Shown here in pieces: positions 39,645-46,963 of a stretch of DNA of 64,000 nucleotides. The position numbers and the translations under genes are program-made. Source of the DNA: Catenovulum sediminis (GTDB taxonomy: Bacteria > Pseudomonadota > Gammaproteobacteria > Enterobacterales > Alteromonadaceae); NCBI RefSeq assembly GCF_007289895.1, contig NZ_CP041660.1, forward strand, positions 2,852,001 to 2,916,000, read 5' to 3'. Under the pieces are notes generated by a model, which saw only the letters and a program-made list of their open reading frames with translations, was not told the DNA's origin and did no database searches. Within the stretch, counting starts at the first letter, position 1, and the number at the start of each line of letters is the position of its first letter.

Positions 39645-41309
39645 ATGATGTTCCAGTCTATTAATAAATGCTTAAAAGAAAATGCGCTGTTTTTTGCTAT
39701 CTCTTTGCAATTTAAAAAAGAGTTTGTATTACTCTTTATCTTTTCTACCTCAAGCATGCTTGCTTATTTACCTAGCCCTCTGATTATTCAACGGTTAATT
39801 GATAATCTTGAGCAAGGAAGGTTTGAGGATAAAAATGAACTGTATCTTCAGATCACTATTTTGCTTGTTGTTATGTTAGGGGCGATTATTCTGGGGTACT
39901 TTCTTGCTATTTATATTGCCAAAGTTGTCAAACGCTATAATTCGAGCATTAAAACGAACATTTATAAAGCGGTTGTTTATGCTAAGTATCAAGAGTTAAG
40001 TAAAATCTCGGAAACTGATATTCAGGCAAGAGCAACACGAGATGTTGACTCCATTGGTTATTTAACGCCCGTAGGTTTAAGTACTTTATCTGTTGAGTTG
40101 TTAAAATTAATTTTTCTTATTGGGCTCTTATTTTACACCAATTTGTATTTAACACTCTCACTATTAATAATGTTGCCTATCTCCTTCTTTATTTTTAAAT
40201 ACTTTAGTGCACCGTTATATAACCTTTCTAAAAACAGTCACGAAACTTTTTCTGATTATAATTCAAAAATTTTGGAAGCTTTTTCAAGTGTCAGAGAATG
40301 TCAGGTCGACAATTCTTTTGAATATCATACCCAAAAAGTTCAGGAACGTATTGATGAGAGTGAAGGGGCTAAGTTTAATTGGACCATAGTTAATCGAAAA
40401 ATTAATGTGCTGATGAGCTCTCTACCTATTATTGTTTCAGTTTTAGTCTGGGCAATTGGTGGTAGCAAAGTGATTGATAGCACCATGACATTAGGTGAAG
40501 TGATGGCCTATATGATTTTTTTATCCATGTTATATACGCCTGTTGCTGCTTTTTATAATTTTATGGCTGAATTTCATTTTGATATTTCTGCGATAGAAAG
40601 AATTGAACAGATATTATCAATTAGTCAAATACCGTTAACCGTACCAGGTCGATTAAACCAATTTACCCAGCAATTAGAAGCAAGAGATATTTCATTATTG
40701 TATGGAGAAAAGCAGGTTTTAGACCAGGTGAATTTTTCTATAAAGCCCGGAGAAGTTATTTGTATCGATGGCATCAATGGTAGCGGTAAAACAAGTTTTA
40801 TCAATATCCTGTTGGGGTTAATTAGCCCTGATAAAGGAAAGTTATACCTTGATGATGTCGAATTAAAGCTTGAGGATGTGCAGTTTTTTCGTGAATCGAT
40901 TGGCTTCGTGCCGCAAGATGTTTTTATTTATAACGATTCACTGATTAATAATATTACTCAGGGTAAAACCTACTCAGACGATAGGATTATATCGGTCATT
41001 GAACAAGTTGGTTTGACTGATATGTATCAAAATTTGGAGACTGATCAGCTATTGTTACTGACACCTAAAACGCTTTCTGGCGGCATGAAACAAAAAATAG
41101 GATTAGCAAGGGCGCTAATTAAATTACCTGGCATCTTAATTTTAGATGAACCAACTAATCATTTAGATCCTGAAACCAAACAGCAAATTAAAAATGTTAT
41201 TTGCCAGTCGGGTGATGTTTCAGTGATTTATATTTCTCATGATCCGGATATGCAAGTAGCTGCTGATCGTGTTTTAACGCTTTCACTAGGGAAATTAACT
41301 AATGGATAA
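39645..41309 (+). CDS. ABC exporter (fused membrane and ATPase domains, no C39 peptidase)
   Basis: 554 residues. Six transmembrane helices (about 25-330) are followed by an ATPase with GINGSGKTSFIN, VPQDVFIYNDS, LSGGMKQKIGLARAL and ILILDEPTNH. The protein starts almost directly with the membrane domain, so the N-terminal C39 peptidase seen in many bacteriocin exporters is absent. It likely moves the peptide or a lipid intermediate across the inner membrane. It overlaps the ketosynthase start by eight bases. Confidence 0.9.
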   Translation: MMFQSINKCLKENALFFAISLQFKKEFVLLFIFSTSSMLAYLPSPLIIQRLIDNLEQGRFEDKNELYLQITILLVVMLGAIILGYFLAIYIAKVVKRYNSSIKTNIYKAVVYAKYQELSKISETDIQARATRDVDSIGYLTPVGLSTLSVELLKLIFLIGLLFYTNLYLTLSLLIMLPISFFIFKYFSAPLYNLSKNSHETFSDYNSKILEAFSSVRECQVDNSFEYHTQKVQERIDESEGAKFNWTIVNRKINVLMSSLPIIVSVLVWAIGGSKVIDSTMTLGEVMAYMIFLSMLYTPVAAFYNFMAEFHFDISAIERIEQILSISQIPLTVPGRLNQFTQQLEARDISLLYGEKQVLDQVNFSIKPGEVICIDGINGSGKTSFINILLGLISPDKGKLYLDDVELKLEDVQFFRESIGFVPQDVFIYNDSLINNITQGKTYSDDRIISVIEQVGLTDMYQNLETDQLLLLTPKTLSGGMKQKIGLARALIKLPGILILDEPTNHLDPETKQQIKNVICQSGDVSVIYISHDPDMQVAADRVLTLSLGKLTNG

Positions 41310-42540
41310 AAGAAAGGTTGTAGTTACAGCAGTTAATGCCTGTTGTTCACTTGGTCATGATATTGATACAGTTTGGCATAACCTTAAGCAAGGGAATAGT
41401 GGTATCAAACCCATCTCTAGGTTTAATGCTGAGCGCCACTTTACAAAAATAGGCGGCGAAATAGATGATGCTTACCGAGATATATTGGACTTAACGGGAC
41501 AAAGTGCTGTGTCTAAGAATGGAGAATTGTCACTGTTATGTGGTCAGGGCTTGTTTTTACAAGAAAATGCTAAGGGTATTTTTGAATCTTATCCTGATAT
41601 TGGTCTTATATTGGGGTCTGGCTTGGGAGGCCTTTATTTTTCAGAAGATAACCTGAAAAAAATGTATGAAACTGGTGGCAAACGGATTCACCCGATGACA
41701 GTGCCCAATGTTGACCCTAATAGCATTGTTAGCGCCTTAAGTCGACGCTGGCAAATACATGGGCATCAATTTTCAATTAGTACCGCTTGTTCGTCAGGTG
41801 CTAATGCAATTGGCACCGCATTAGATCTTATTCGCAATGGTCGTTTAGATTGTATTGTTACTGGTGGTGTTGAATATACCTTTACGACGTTATTGTATGC
41901 AGGCTTTGATCAATTAAGAGCAATGTCACGCTGTAATGATACCCCAGAAACTAGCTGTAAACCTTTTTCTCAAGGCCGTGATGGCTTTATTATGGGAGAA
42001 GGAGCAGCAATGCTGGTGTTAGAAAGTGAAGAAAGGGCTTTGTCCAGAGGAGCAACTATTTTAGCTGAATTGACAGGTTATGGGGTCACTGGTGGTGCTT
42101 ACCATGTTGTAAAACCGATAGAAGATGGCTCTGATGGTAAAAAAGCTATGGCGTTGGCATTAAGCGATGCTGGAATTGACAGTGATAATATTGATTTTAT
42201 TAGTCCACATGGCACCGGCACCGCATTAAATGATCAGGCTGAATACAATGCGATGGCTGCATTATTTGGCCCTAAAACGTCAGATATTCCTGTTGTCCCG
42301 ATTAAACAGCTTACCGGACATATGTTAGGAGCCAGTGGCGCGCTTGAAGCTGTTCATACGGTCAAATGTATTGAAGACCAGATTGTTACGCCCATTGCCT
42401 ATTATCAAGCTGAAGCCAACCAGAAACTCAACATTTCTGTTGGCGAGGCAAATCAACACTCAATCAAACATGCAATGTCAAATTCTTTTGGTTTTGGTAA
42501 TAACAATGTATCGCTCATTATGAGCCAATACCATCATTAA
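41302..42540 (+). CDS. FabF-type beta-ketoacyl-ACP synthase
   Basis: 412 residues with thiolase-fold ketosynthase features throughout. The catalytic triad is intact: Cys163 (STACSSGAN), His303 (SPHGTGT) and His340 (KQLTGHMLGASGA), the same numbering as E. coli FabF. GEGAAMLVLE and FGFGNNNVSL are further signatures. The primary-metabolism FabF is expected elsewhere. Placed between an exporter and an ACP it is likely dedicated to making or extending an acyl group for this cluster. Confidence 0.92.
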   Translation: MDKRKVVVTAVNACCSLGHDIDTVWHNLKQGNSGIKPISRFNAERHFTKIGGEIDDAYRDILDLTGQSAVSKNGELSLLCGQGLFLQENAKGIFESYPDIGLILGSGLGGLYFSEDNLKKMYETGGKRIHPMTVPNVDPNSIVSALSRRWQIHGHQFSISTACSSGANAIGTALDLIRNGRLDCIVTGGVEYTFTTLLYAGFDQLRAMSRCNDTPETSCKPFSQGRDGFIMGEGAAMLVLESEERALSRGATILAELTGYGVTGGAYHVVKPIEDGSDGKKAMALALSDAGIDSDNIDFISPHGTGTALNDQAEYNAMAALFGPKTSDIPVVPIKQLTGHMLGASGALEAVHTVKCIEDQIVTPIAYYQAEANQKLNISVGEANQHSIKHAMSNSFGFGNNNVSLIMSQYHH

Positions 42541-42557
42541 ATTAATCGGGAAATAAC

Positions 42558-42818
42558 ATGAAAATTACTGTAATAGAACTTAAAAATATCCTTAGTTCTG
42601 AGCTGGAAAAAGGCGCTTTAGATCATATTGACGAATCAACCAATTTAGAACATTTTGGCCTGGATTCAGTCGGCTTTTTTACCATGATTTATAAAATTGA
42701 AGATGCCTGCAATATTGAATTTGATGAAGAAACGCTGGACCAGCTGACATTAAAAAGCACCTTAGGTGATTTACTTTCCGTGATCACTGCCAAAGGCGTA
42801 GAAGTGGTGCCTGCTTAA
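42558..42818 (+). CDS. Acyl carrier protein
   Basis: 86 residues. The phosphopantetheine attachment Ser37 sits in HFGLDSVGF, and the acidic helix II (YKIEDACNIEFDEE) is characteristic. It starts 17 bases after the ketosynthase stop. It likely carries the acyl chain handled by the ketosynthase and a cluster acyltransferase. Confidence 0.92.
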   Translation: MKITVIELKNILSSELEKGALDHIDESTNLEHFGLDSVGFFTMIYKIEDACNIEFDEETLDQLTLKSTLGDLLSVITAKGVEVVPA

Positions 42819-42832
42819 TGTGAATAAATTTA

Positions 42833-42855
42833 TGTACATCTCGTACTTGATGTAA
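42833..42855 (+). repeat. Conserved leader motif upstream of the decayed precursor
   Basis: A 23-base element (TGTACAT, three variable positions, then GTACTTGATGTAA) matches 43108-43130 in 20 or more positions. It begins 63 bases before the lost start codon, the downstream copy 65 bases before its ATG. It is either part of the duplicated unit or a shared control element; the near-palindromic GTAC arms are suggestive. Confidence 0.65.
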
Positions 42856-42895
42856 TCCCTGTCATTTTGGGAAATATTATAAAAAGGAAAAAGAA

Positions 42896-43045
42896 ATAGA
42901 AAACTTACATTTAAATATTTAGAAAAAAACACTAGGCCCAACATTAGCCAAAGGTAACTTTAGAGGGCTTATTGCTACTCCGGCACCTTTCGAACCAGCT
43001 ATAACACCTGTTTGTGGTTGTGTTCCACCTAAGGTTATTAAGTGA
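42896..43045 (+). pseudogene. Decayed precursor-peptide gene (start lost, internal stop)
   Basis: Reading from 42896 in the frame aligned to the intact precursor gives ATA for ATG, ENLHLNI, a TAG stop at codon 9, then KKTLGPTLAKG, matching the intact leader KKALGPTLAKG. The core after codon 20 is different and Pro-rich, with a CGC motif (VCGCVPPKVIK), ending in TGA. The ribosome-site region AAAAAGGAAAAAGAAAT is identical to the downstream gene. This is a sister precursor with a shared leader and divergent core, now inactive through at least two mutations. Confidence 0.85.
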
Positions 43046-43071
43046 GAGAAATAGAGTAACTGATATATGGT

Positions 43072-43099
43072 TTGACACATTGTTTGTGTTAGATGTAAA
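43072..43099 (+). promoter_or_regulatory. Possible promoter between the two precursor genes
   Basis: A perfect TTGACA at 43072-43077 is followed after 16 bases by TGTAAA, a weak -10. It lies about 75 bases before the intact precursor ATG. The -35 is good and the -10 poor, so this is tentative. Confidence 0.35.
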
Positions 43100-43107
43100 C
43101 GAATTCT

Positions 43108-43130
43108 TGTACATGTTGTACTTGATGTAA
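43108..43130 (+). repeat. Conserved leader motif upstream of the intact precursor
   Basis: Second copy of the 23-base element described at 42833. It begins 65 bases before the precursor ATG and is followed by ATATTATAAAAAGGAAAAAG, also shared with the decayed copy. Confidence 0.65.
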
Positions 43131-43172
43131 CCCTCCCGTGATAAATGGGAATATTATAAAAAGGAAAAAGAA

Positions 43173-43388
43173 ATGCAAAATTTGAATTTAAATATTAAGA
43201 AAAAAGCGCTAGGTCCAACATTAGCAAAAGGTGGAAAAACGACTGTAGAAACAGATAATCCAAATCCAAATTCGGACATAGACATTTGCTACGGTGGAAG
43301 TTCAAGAATTTGTGCAGGAGGAACTTATGATCCTAATACAGGCAATGCAGGCGGAGCTGTTACATATAAAAATGACTCATGTTGCTAG
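43173..43388 (+). CDS. Putative ribosomal precursor peptide (Cys/Gly-rich)
   Basis: 71 residues. Basic leader-like N-terminus (NIKKKALGPTLAKGG, double Gly at 20-21), then an Asn/Pro-rich linker and a core with Cys39, Cys47, Cys70 and Cys71, Gly pairs at 41-42, 49-50 and 60-61, ending in Cys-Cys. No signal peptide or similarity to housekeeping proteins. An AAAAAGGAAAAAG ribosome site precedes the ATG and a stem-loop follows the stop. The sister copy with identical leader and unrelated core strongly supports a precursor role. The modification type is unknown. Confidence 0.75.
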   Translation: MQNLNLNIKKKALGPTLAKGGKTTVETDNPNPNSDIDICYGGSSRICAGGTYDPNTGNAGGAVTYKNDSCC

Positions 43389-43409
43389 ACAACAATAAAT
43401 TTTAATTTT

Positions 43410-43440
43410 AAAAGTAGTGCTTTCGATAGCGCTACTTTTA
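43410..43440 (+). terminator. Stem-loop after the precursor gene (terminator or attenuator)
   Basis: AAAAGTAGTGCT and AGCGCTACTTTTA pair around a short TTCGAT loop, 22 bases after the precursor stop, with T-rich sequence on the right arm. Such structures between a precursor and its enzymes often limit read-through so that the peptide mRNA is in excess. Confidence 0.75.
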
Positions 43441-43470
43441 TTAGTAAGAACTAGGCTTCGATGGATTAAG

Positions 43471-44391
43471 ATGTTAGCTATAATTAATAAACTAAAGTGT
43501 TATATAAATAAAATATTTTCTTATATTTTTTTACTTCCTATTCAATACTCTAAGAAAAAAAAGCGTCGCTCTAAATTTGCTCATCTTATAGTTCAGTTTA
43601 TTGCTGTTGCTTTGAATATAAAAAATAGAGAAGCGTGCTTGATATATAAGAAGGGAATTAAAAGTGCAGTAACATTTCACTATAACTATTCTTATTTAGC
43701 TAATTTATCAGTAAATGATATTGCAAAAGAAATTAGCAAAGTCAAAATTATTAATGAGGAATATGTTCGTACTGCTGAAGTTGAAAAACGCCCTATAATT
43801 TTAGTTTCGATTAAAAGTGGAGATTTTTATAGAGGGTTTCTAAGGCTCGCCGAAATAACAACCTTAAATAAGGAATTAAATATTATCAAAGTATCAGGTA
43901 AGTCTGATAATGAAGACAAATTGTATGCAAAATTAAAACGCTACTGTAAAAGATTAAATATTATTAGATTTGATGATGATATCGCTAAAAAATGTTTTTA
44001 TCAGCTAAGAAAGAATAATATAGCAATATTTATGAATGATATGGAAGTGAGGGTTAATAAGCGAGTTACTGTCGACTTTATGGGAAAGGATACTCATTTT
44101 CAATGTGGTATTGCTGAATTAGCTGTTATCACAAAATCTGTTGTTGTCCCCGTTGTGAATTATAAAGATGATAAAAATCAACATACCTTAAAAATCGAAG
44201 AGCCGATTGATGTTGAATTACTTCAACATGAGGGGATGGCAGGTAAAGTACATTATATAACCCAGCGCCTAGCGAGCGATATGCAAGACTGGCTGAGAAG
44301 TTATCCTGAGCAAATTCATTATTGGGATGAAATTGCTGATACTTTTTATGCATCAAAAGATAGAAAGGTGAATGATGTTATTAAATATTAG
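43471..44391 (+). CDS. LpxL/HtrB-like lysophospholipid acyltransferase relative with non-canonical motif
   Basis: 306 residues from the ATG at 43471; an earlier in-frame start at 43417 would lie within the stem-loop. The C-terminal half (IFMNDMEVRVNKRVTVDFMG, then FQCGIAELAVITKSVVVPV) follows the pattern of lipid A acyltransferases. At the position of the catalytic HX4(D/E) motif the sequence reads IKSGDFYRG, with Lys115 for His and Tyr120 for the acid. It may be a non-acyltransferase relative or use other residues. It overlaps the S9 peptidase gene by 20 bases. Confidence 0.65.
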   Translation: MLAIINKLKCYINKIFSYIFLLPIQYSKKKKRRSKFAHLIVQFIAVALNIKNREACLIYKKGIKSAVTFHYNYSYLANLSVNDIAKEISKVKIINEEYVRTAEVEKRPIILVSIKSGDFYRGFLRLAEITTLNKELNIIKVSGKSDNEDKLYAKLKRYCKRLNIIRFDDDIAKKCFYQLRKNNIAIFMNDMEVRVNKRVTVDFMGKDTHFQCGIAELAVITKSVVVPVVNYKDDKNQHTLKIEEPIDVELLQHEGMAGKVHYITQRLASDMQDWLRSYPEQIHYWDEIADTFYASKDRKVNDVIKY

Positions 44392-46309
44392 ATTAATTAT
44401 TGTATTAACTTTATCTAGTTTTATCTTATCTTGTTCAACGACAAGCTTTCCTATTTTTAAGCGGATTGATGCACCTGATAGCTATGAGCTCATTCCTCTA
44501 AGGAAACTTTTTGCCAATATTGATACTAAGTTAGGCTATAAAATAAGCCCTGATGGTACAAAGTTAGCATGGGTTGAGGTAATAGAAGATCGTTTAGAGT
44601 TAAAGATTAAGGATTTATCTACGGACAATACAAACATTATAAAAACTCCTTTTATCGATCAAAATTTTTATTGGGGAGATGAATCGCGATATATATTATT
44701 TCCTATTTATTCTCAACAAGTTAAAGAATCTAAAATAGCATTAATTGATACCTATGAAAGAGAAAAAATAAATACTAATCTATTATTATCAAATCTTTCT
44801 GGCAGTTTAAGAATACACCGTATTATTTTACAGCCTAGCGTTACTTTAGTATTGAAAAGAAATGTTTTGAACGAATTACCCGAATATTACCTAATGGAGT
44901 TATCGGAAGGTGCCCCTCAGAAAATTGACTTAAATGAAAAACATATTGTTGATTTAATTGTAAAAGATAAGAAGATTGTTGCTCGTATTCGGCAAAAAGA
45001 TAATCAACGTTTTATTGAAAAGCAAAGTAACAGTGGGTTTATTACGATATCTGAGTGTAGTGATATTAATGCAAATATAAAGTTATTAAGCCTTGATAGC
45101 GATGGCTTTCTTAATTACACCTCTAATTGTGAATCAGATAAATTACAGCTAATTCGAGCTAAAAATAAGCTTTATAAACATTATACTTGTAATGCAATTG
45201 AAGAATGTAATTCTGATGTTGCTCAAGTGGTGGTAAATCCTGTCAATGGCATACCCTACTTTTCTTTATATCATGAACAAAATTCAATAACTTTTAACTT
45301 ACAAAACGATAGTGCTTTTCAAAAACTGACCAATGAGCTTCAAGGTAAAATAAAAATTATCAGTATGGATCGAGACTTTAATCGGTTAACACTCGAAAAC
45401 TCATCTCATTTAGGTGAGCGTTACTATTTAGTTGATTTAGAGCGAAATAACATCGCAATGTTATCTAAAGGGCAACTTTTTGATTATCAATCTTTTATCA
45501 AACCCGCACAGTTTATTCAAATTCATAATGAAAGCAATACACCTTTATATGGCTATTATTACCCGGCTCAAGTCCAATTTTCAGAAAAGAAATCCGCTAT
45601 GATCTTATTACATGGCGGGCCTGAAGAAAGGAGTTACCCTGATTATGACAGAGAAGCGATATTATTATCTAACAGGGGCTATGATGTGATATCGCTGAAT
45701 TATCGAGGGTCGAAAGGATTTGGGCACCAATACCAGCAACAAGCCTATAACAATATCGAAGTGATGTTGAATGATATTGAATCAGCAAGCCAATGGTTAA
45801 TTAATGTTAAAAATGTTGATAAAAGCGCTATTGGACTTATGGGCGGCAGTTATGGTGGTTATTTAGCGTTATTAGCTAGTAAATACCAACAAAATAAGTG
45901 TATTGTCTCGATTAATGGTATTTATGATTTATATCAAACCGCGCTAACTTTTCAGGATAACCCGGTTAATTTCTTTATTCGCTATTATGGCGGTATTGAT
46001 AATATCAGGCAGGGTAAATTTGATGAGTATTCACCAATTAAATATAGTAATTATCAGGACAACCACTATTTGCTAGTTCAGTCTGAATATGATAGCAAAG
46101 TCCCTTTTCAAACTGCTGTTGATTTTTATGATTTAGTTCAAGCAAATAACGATGTTGAATTCATTGTTATTAAAGATGTTCATGATATTCGTAAGTGGTA
46201 TAACCGACTTGAAAGCTACCGTAATATTGAGGTGTTTTTACGGCAATGTTTGGGAGGGGGCGATGCGGGCTTCGAATACTATCTACTAGCAAAACCGTTT
46301 TATGAATAA
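44372..46309 (+). CDS. S9 family (prolyl oligopeptidase-like) peptidase, predicted lipoprotein
   Basis: 645 residues. The N-terminus is a lipoprotein signal (LSSFILSCST, Cys21). A beta-propeller-like region (about 50-390) precedes the alpha/beta hydrolase domain. The catalytic triad is visible: Ser493 (GGSYGG), Asp574 (SEYDSKVPF) and His604 (DVHDIRKW). HGGPEER is the oxyanion-hole region. Envelope location suits processing or clearing of an exported peptide. A second ATG at 44375 has better ribosome-site spacing. Confidence 0.87.
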   Translation: MMLLNIRLIIVLTLSSFILSCSTTSFPIFKRIDAPDSYELIPLRKLFANIDTKLGYKISPDGTKLAWVEVIEDRLELKIKDLSTDNTNIIKTPFIDQNFYWGDESRYILFPIYSQQVKESKIALIDTYEREKINTNLLLSNLSGSLRIHRIILQPSVTLVLKRNVLNELPEYYLMELSEGAPQKIDLNEKHIVDLIVKDKKIVARIRQKDNQRFIEKQSNSGFITISECSDINANIKLLSLDSDGFLNYTSNCESDKLQLIRAKNKLYKHYTCNAIEECNSDVAQVVVNPVNGIPYFSLYHEQNSITFNLQNDSAFQKLTNELQGKIKIISMDRDFNRLTLENSSHLGERYYLVDLERNNIAMLSKGQLFDYQSFIKPAQFIQIHNESNTPLYGYYYPAQVQFSEKKSAMILLHGGPEERSYPDYDREAILLSNRGYDVISLNYRGSKGFGHQYQQQAYNNIEVMLNDIESASQWLINVKNVDKSAIGLMGGSYGGYLALLASKYQQNKCIVSINGIYDLYQTALTFQDNPVNFFIRYYGGIDNIRQGKFDEYSPIKYSNYQDNHYLLVQSEYDSKVPFQTAVDFYDLVQANNDVEFIVIKDVHDIRKWYNRLESYRNIEVFLRQCLGGGDAGFEYYLLAKPFYE

Positions 46310-46350
46310 GTTGTTTATTTATTTCATATCAGAAAATAAGTAGGACGTTT

Positions 46351-46902
46351 ATGTATAAATTTGTATCTTTTTTTACCTTATTATTCTTTTCTGTCACCTC
46401 AAGTGCTCAAGTTATTTTAGAAGATAAAACCATTTATTTGTCTGTATTGGAGGGGCTGGAAGGTAAACAAAGGCATTATGTTGCGGGTATCCAATTTCCT
46501 AATAGAAAAAACCTTGGTTATCTTGAAGTTGGGGTTTTAGATAGCTTAAACACTGAGACTGAGTTTAATGGTTTTATTACTTTAGGCGCAGGCTATAACT
46601 GGAATCTTTATCATCATAAGTATTATGATTTTTATTTAGGTGGTGGTGCTATTGCAGCTTTTCAAGGAAAGTGTAATCAAAATACAGTGGATATTCAAAA
46701 GCGTGAATTTTGTGCAGATGATAAAAATAAAGATGGGGTTTATGGTGATACTGATTTATTACTATACCCAGAGCTTAGGTTAACTTTTAATATGACCAAA
46801 AGTTTTGTTATTGAATTAAACGCGAGAAAATATTTTTCAGTAAATAAAGATTTTACGCCTGATAATGCTTTTGTAGGCGTTTCTTTTACTTTTGAATTGT
46901 AA
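46351..46902 (+). CDS. Small secreted beta-barrel-like protein
   Basis: 183 residues with a signal peptide ending SSAQ. The mature part has alternating strand-like segments (NLGYLEVGVLDSL, GFITLGAGYNWNLY, DFYLGGGAIAAFQG) and ends in a strand with terminal FTFEL, consistent with a small outer-membrane barrel. A DDKNKDGVYGDTD loop looks like a calcium-binding turn. The family is not recognised. Position suggests an envelope or immunity role. Confidence 0.6.
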   Translation: MYKFVSFFTLLFFSVTSSAQVILEDKTIYLSVLEGLEGKQRHYVAGIQFPNRKNLGYLEVGVLDSLNTETEFNGFITLGAGYNWNLYHHKYYDFYLGGGAIAAFQGKCNQNTVDIQKREFCADDKNKDGVYGDTDLLLYPELRLTFNMTKSFVIELNARKYFSVNKDFTPDNAFVGVSFTFEL

Positions 46903-46963
46903 GTACTGAAGTAGATATAGCCGTCGCTATATTAAGAATAATATTAAAAAAGATAATGTAGAT

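Noticed and set aside
39645-41309. Peptidase-containing ABC transporter (C39 type)
   Set aside because: The protein starts about 25 residues before the first membrane helix; there is no Cys/His peptidase domain.
43417-43470. Upstream start for the LpxL-like gene
   Set aside because: It would lie inside the stem-loop after the precursor gene and has no ribosome site; the ATG at 43471 is more plausible.
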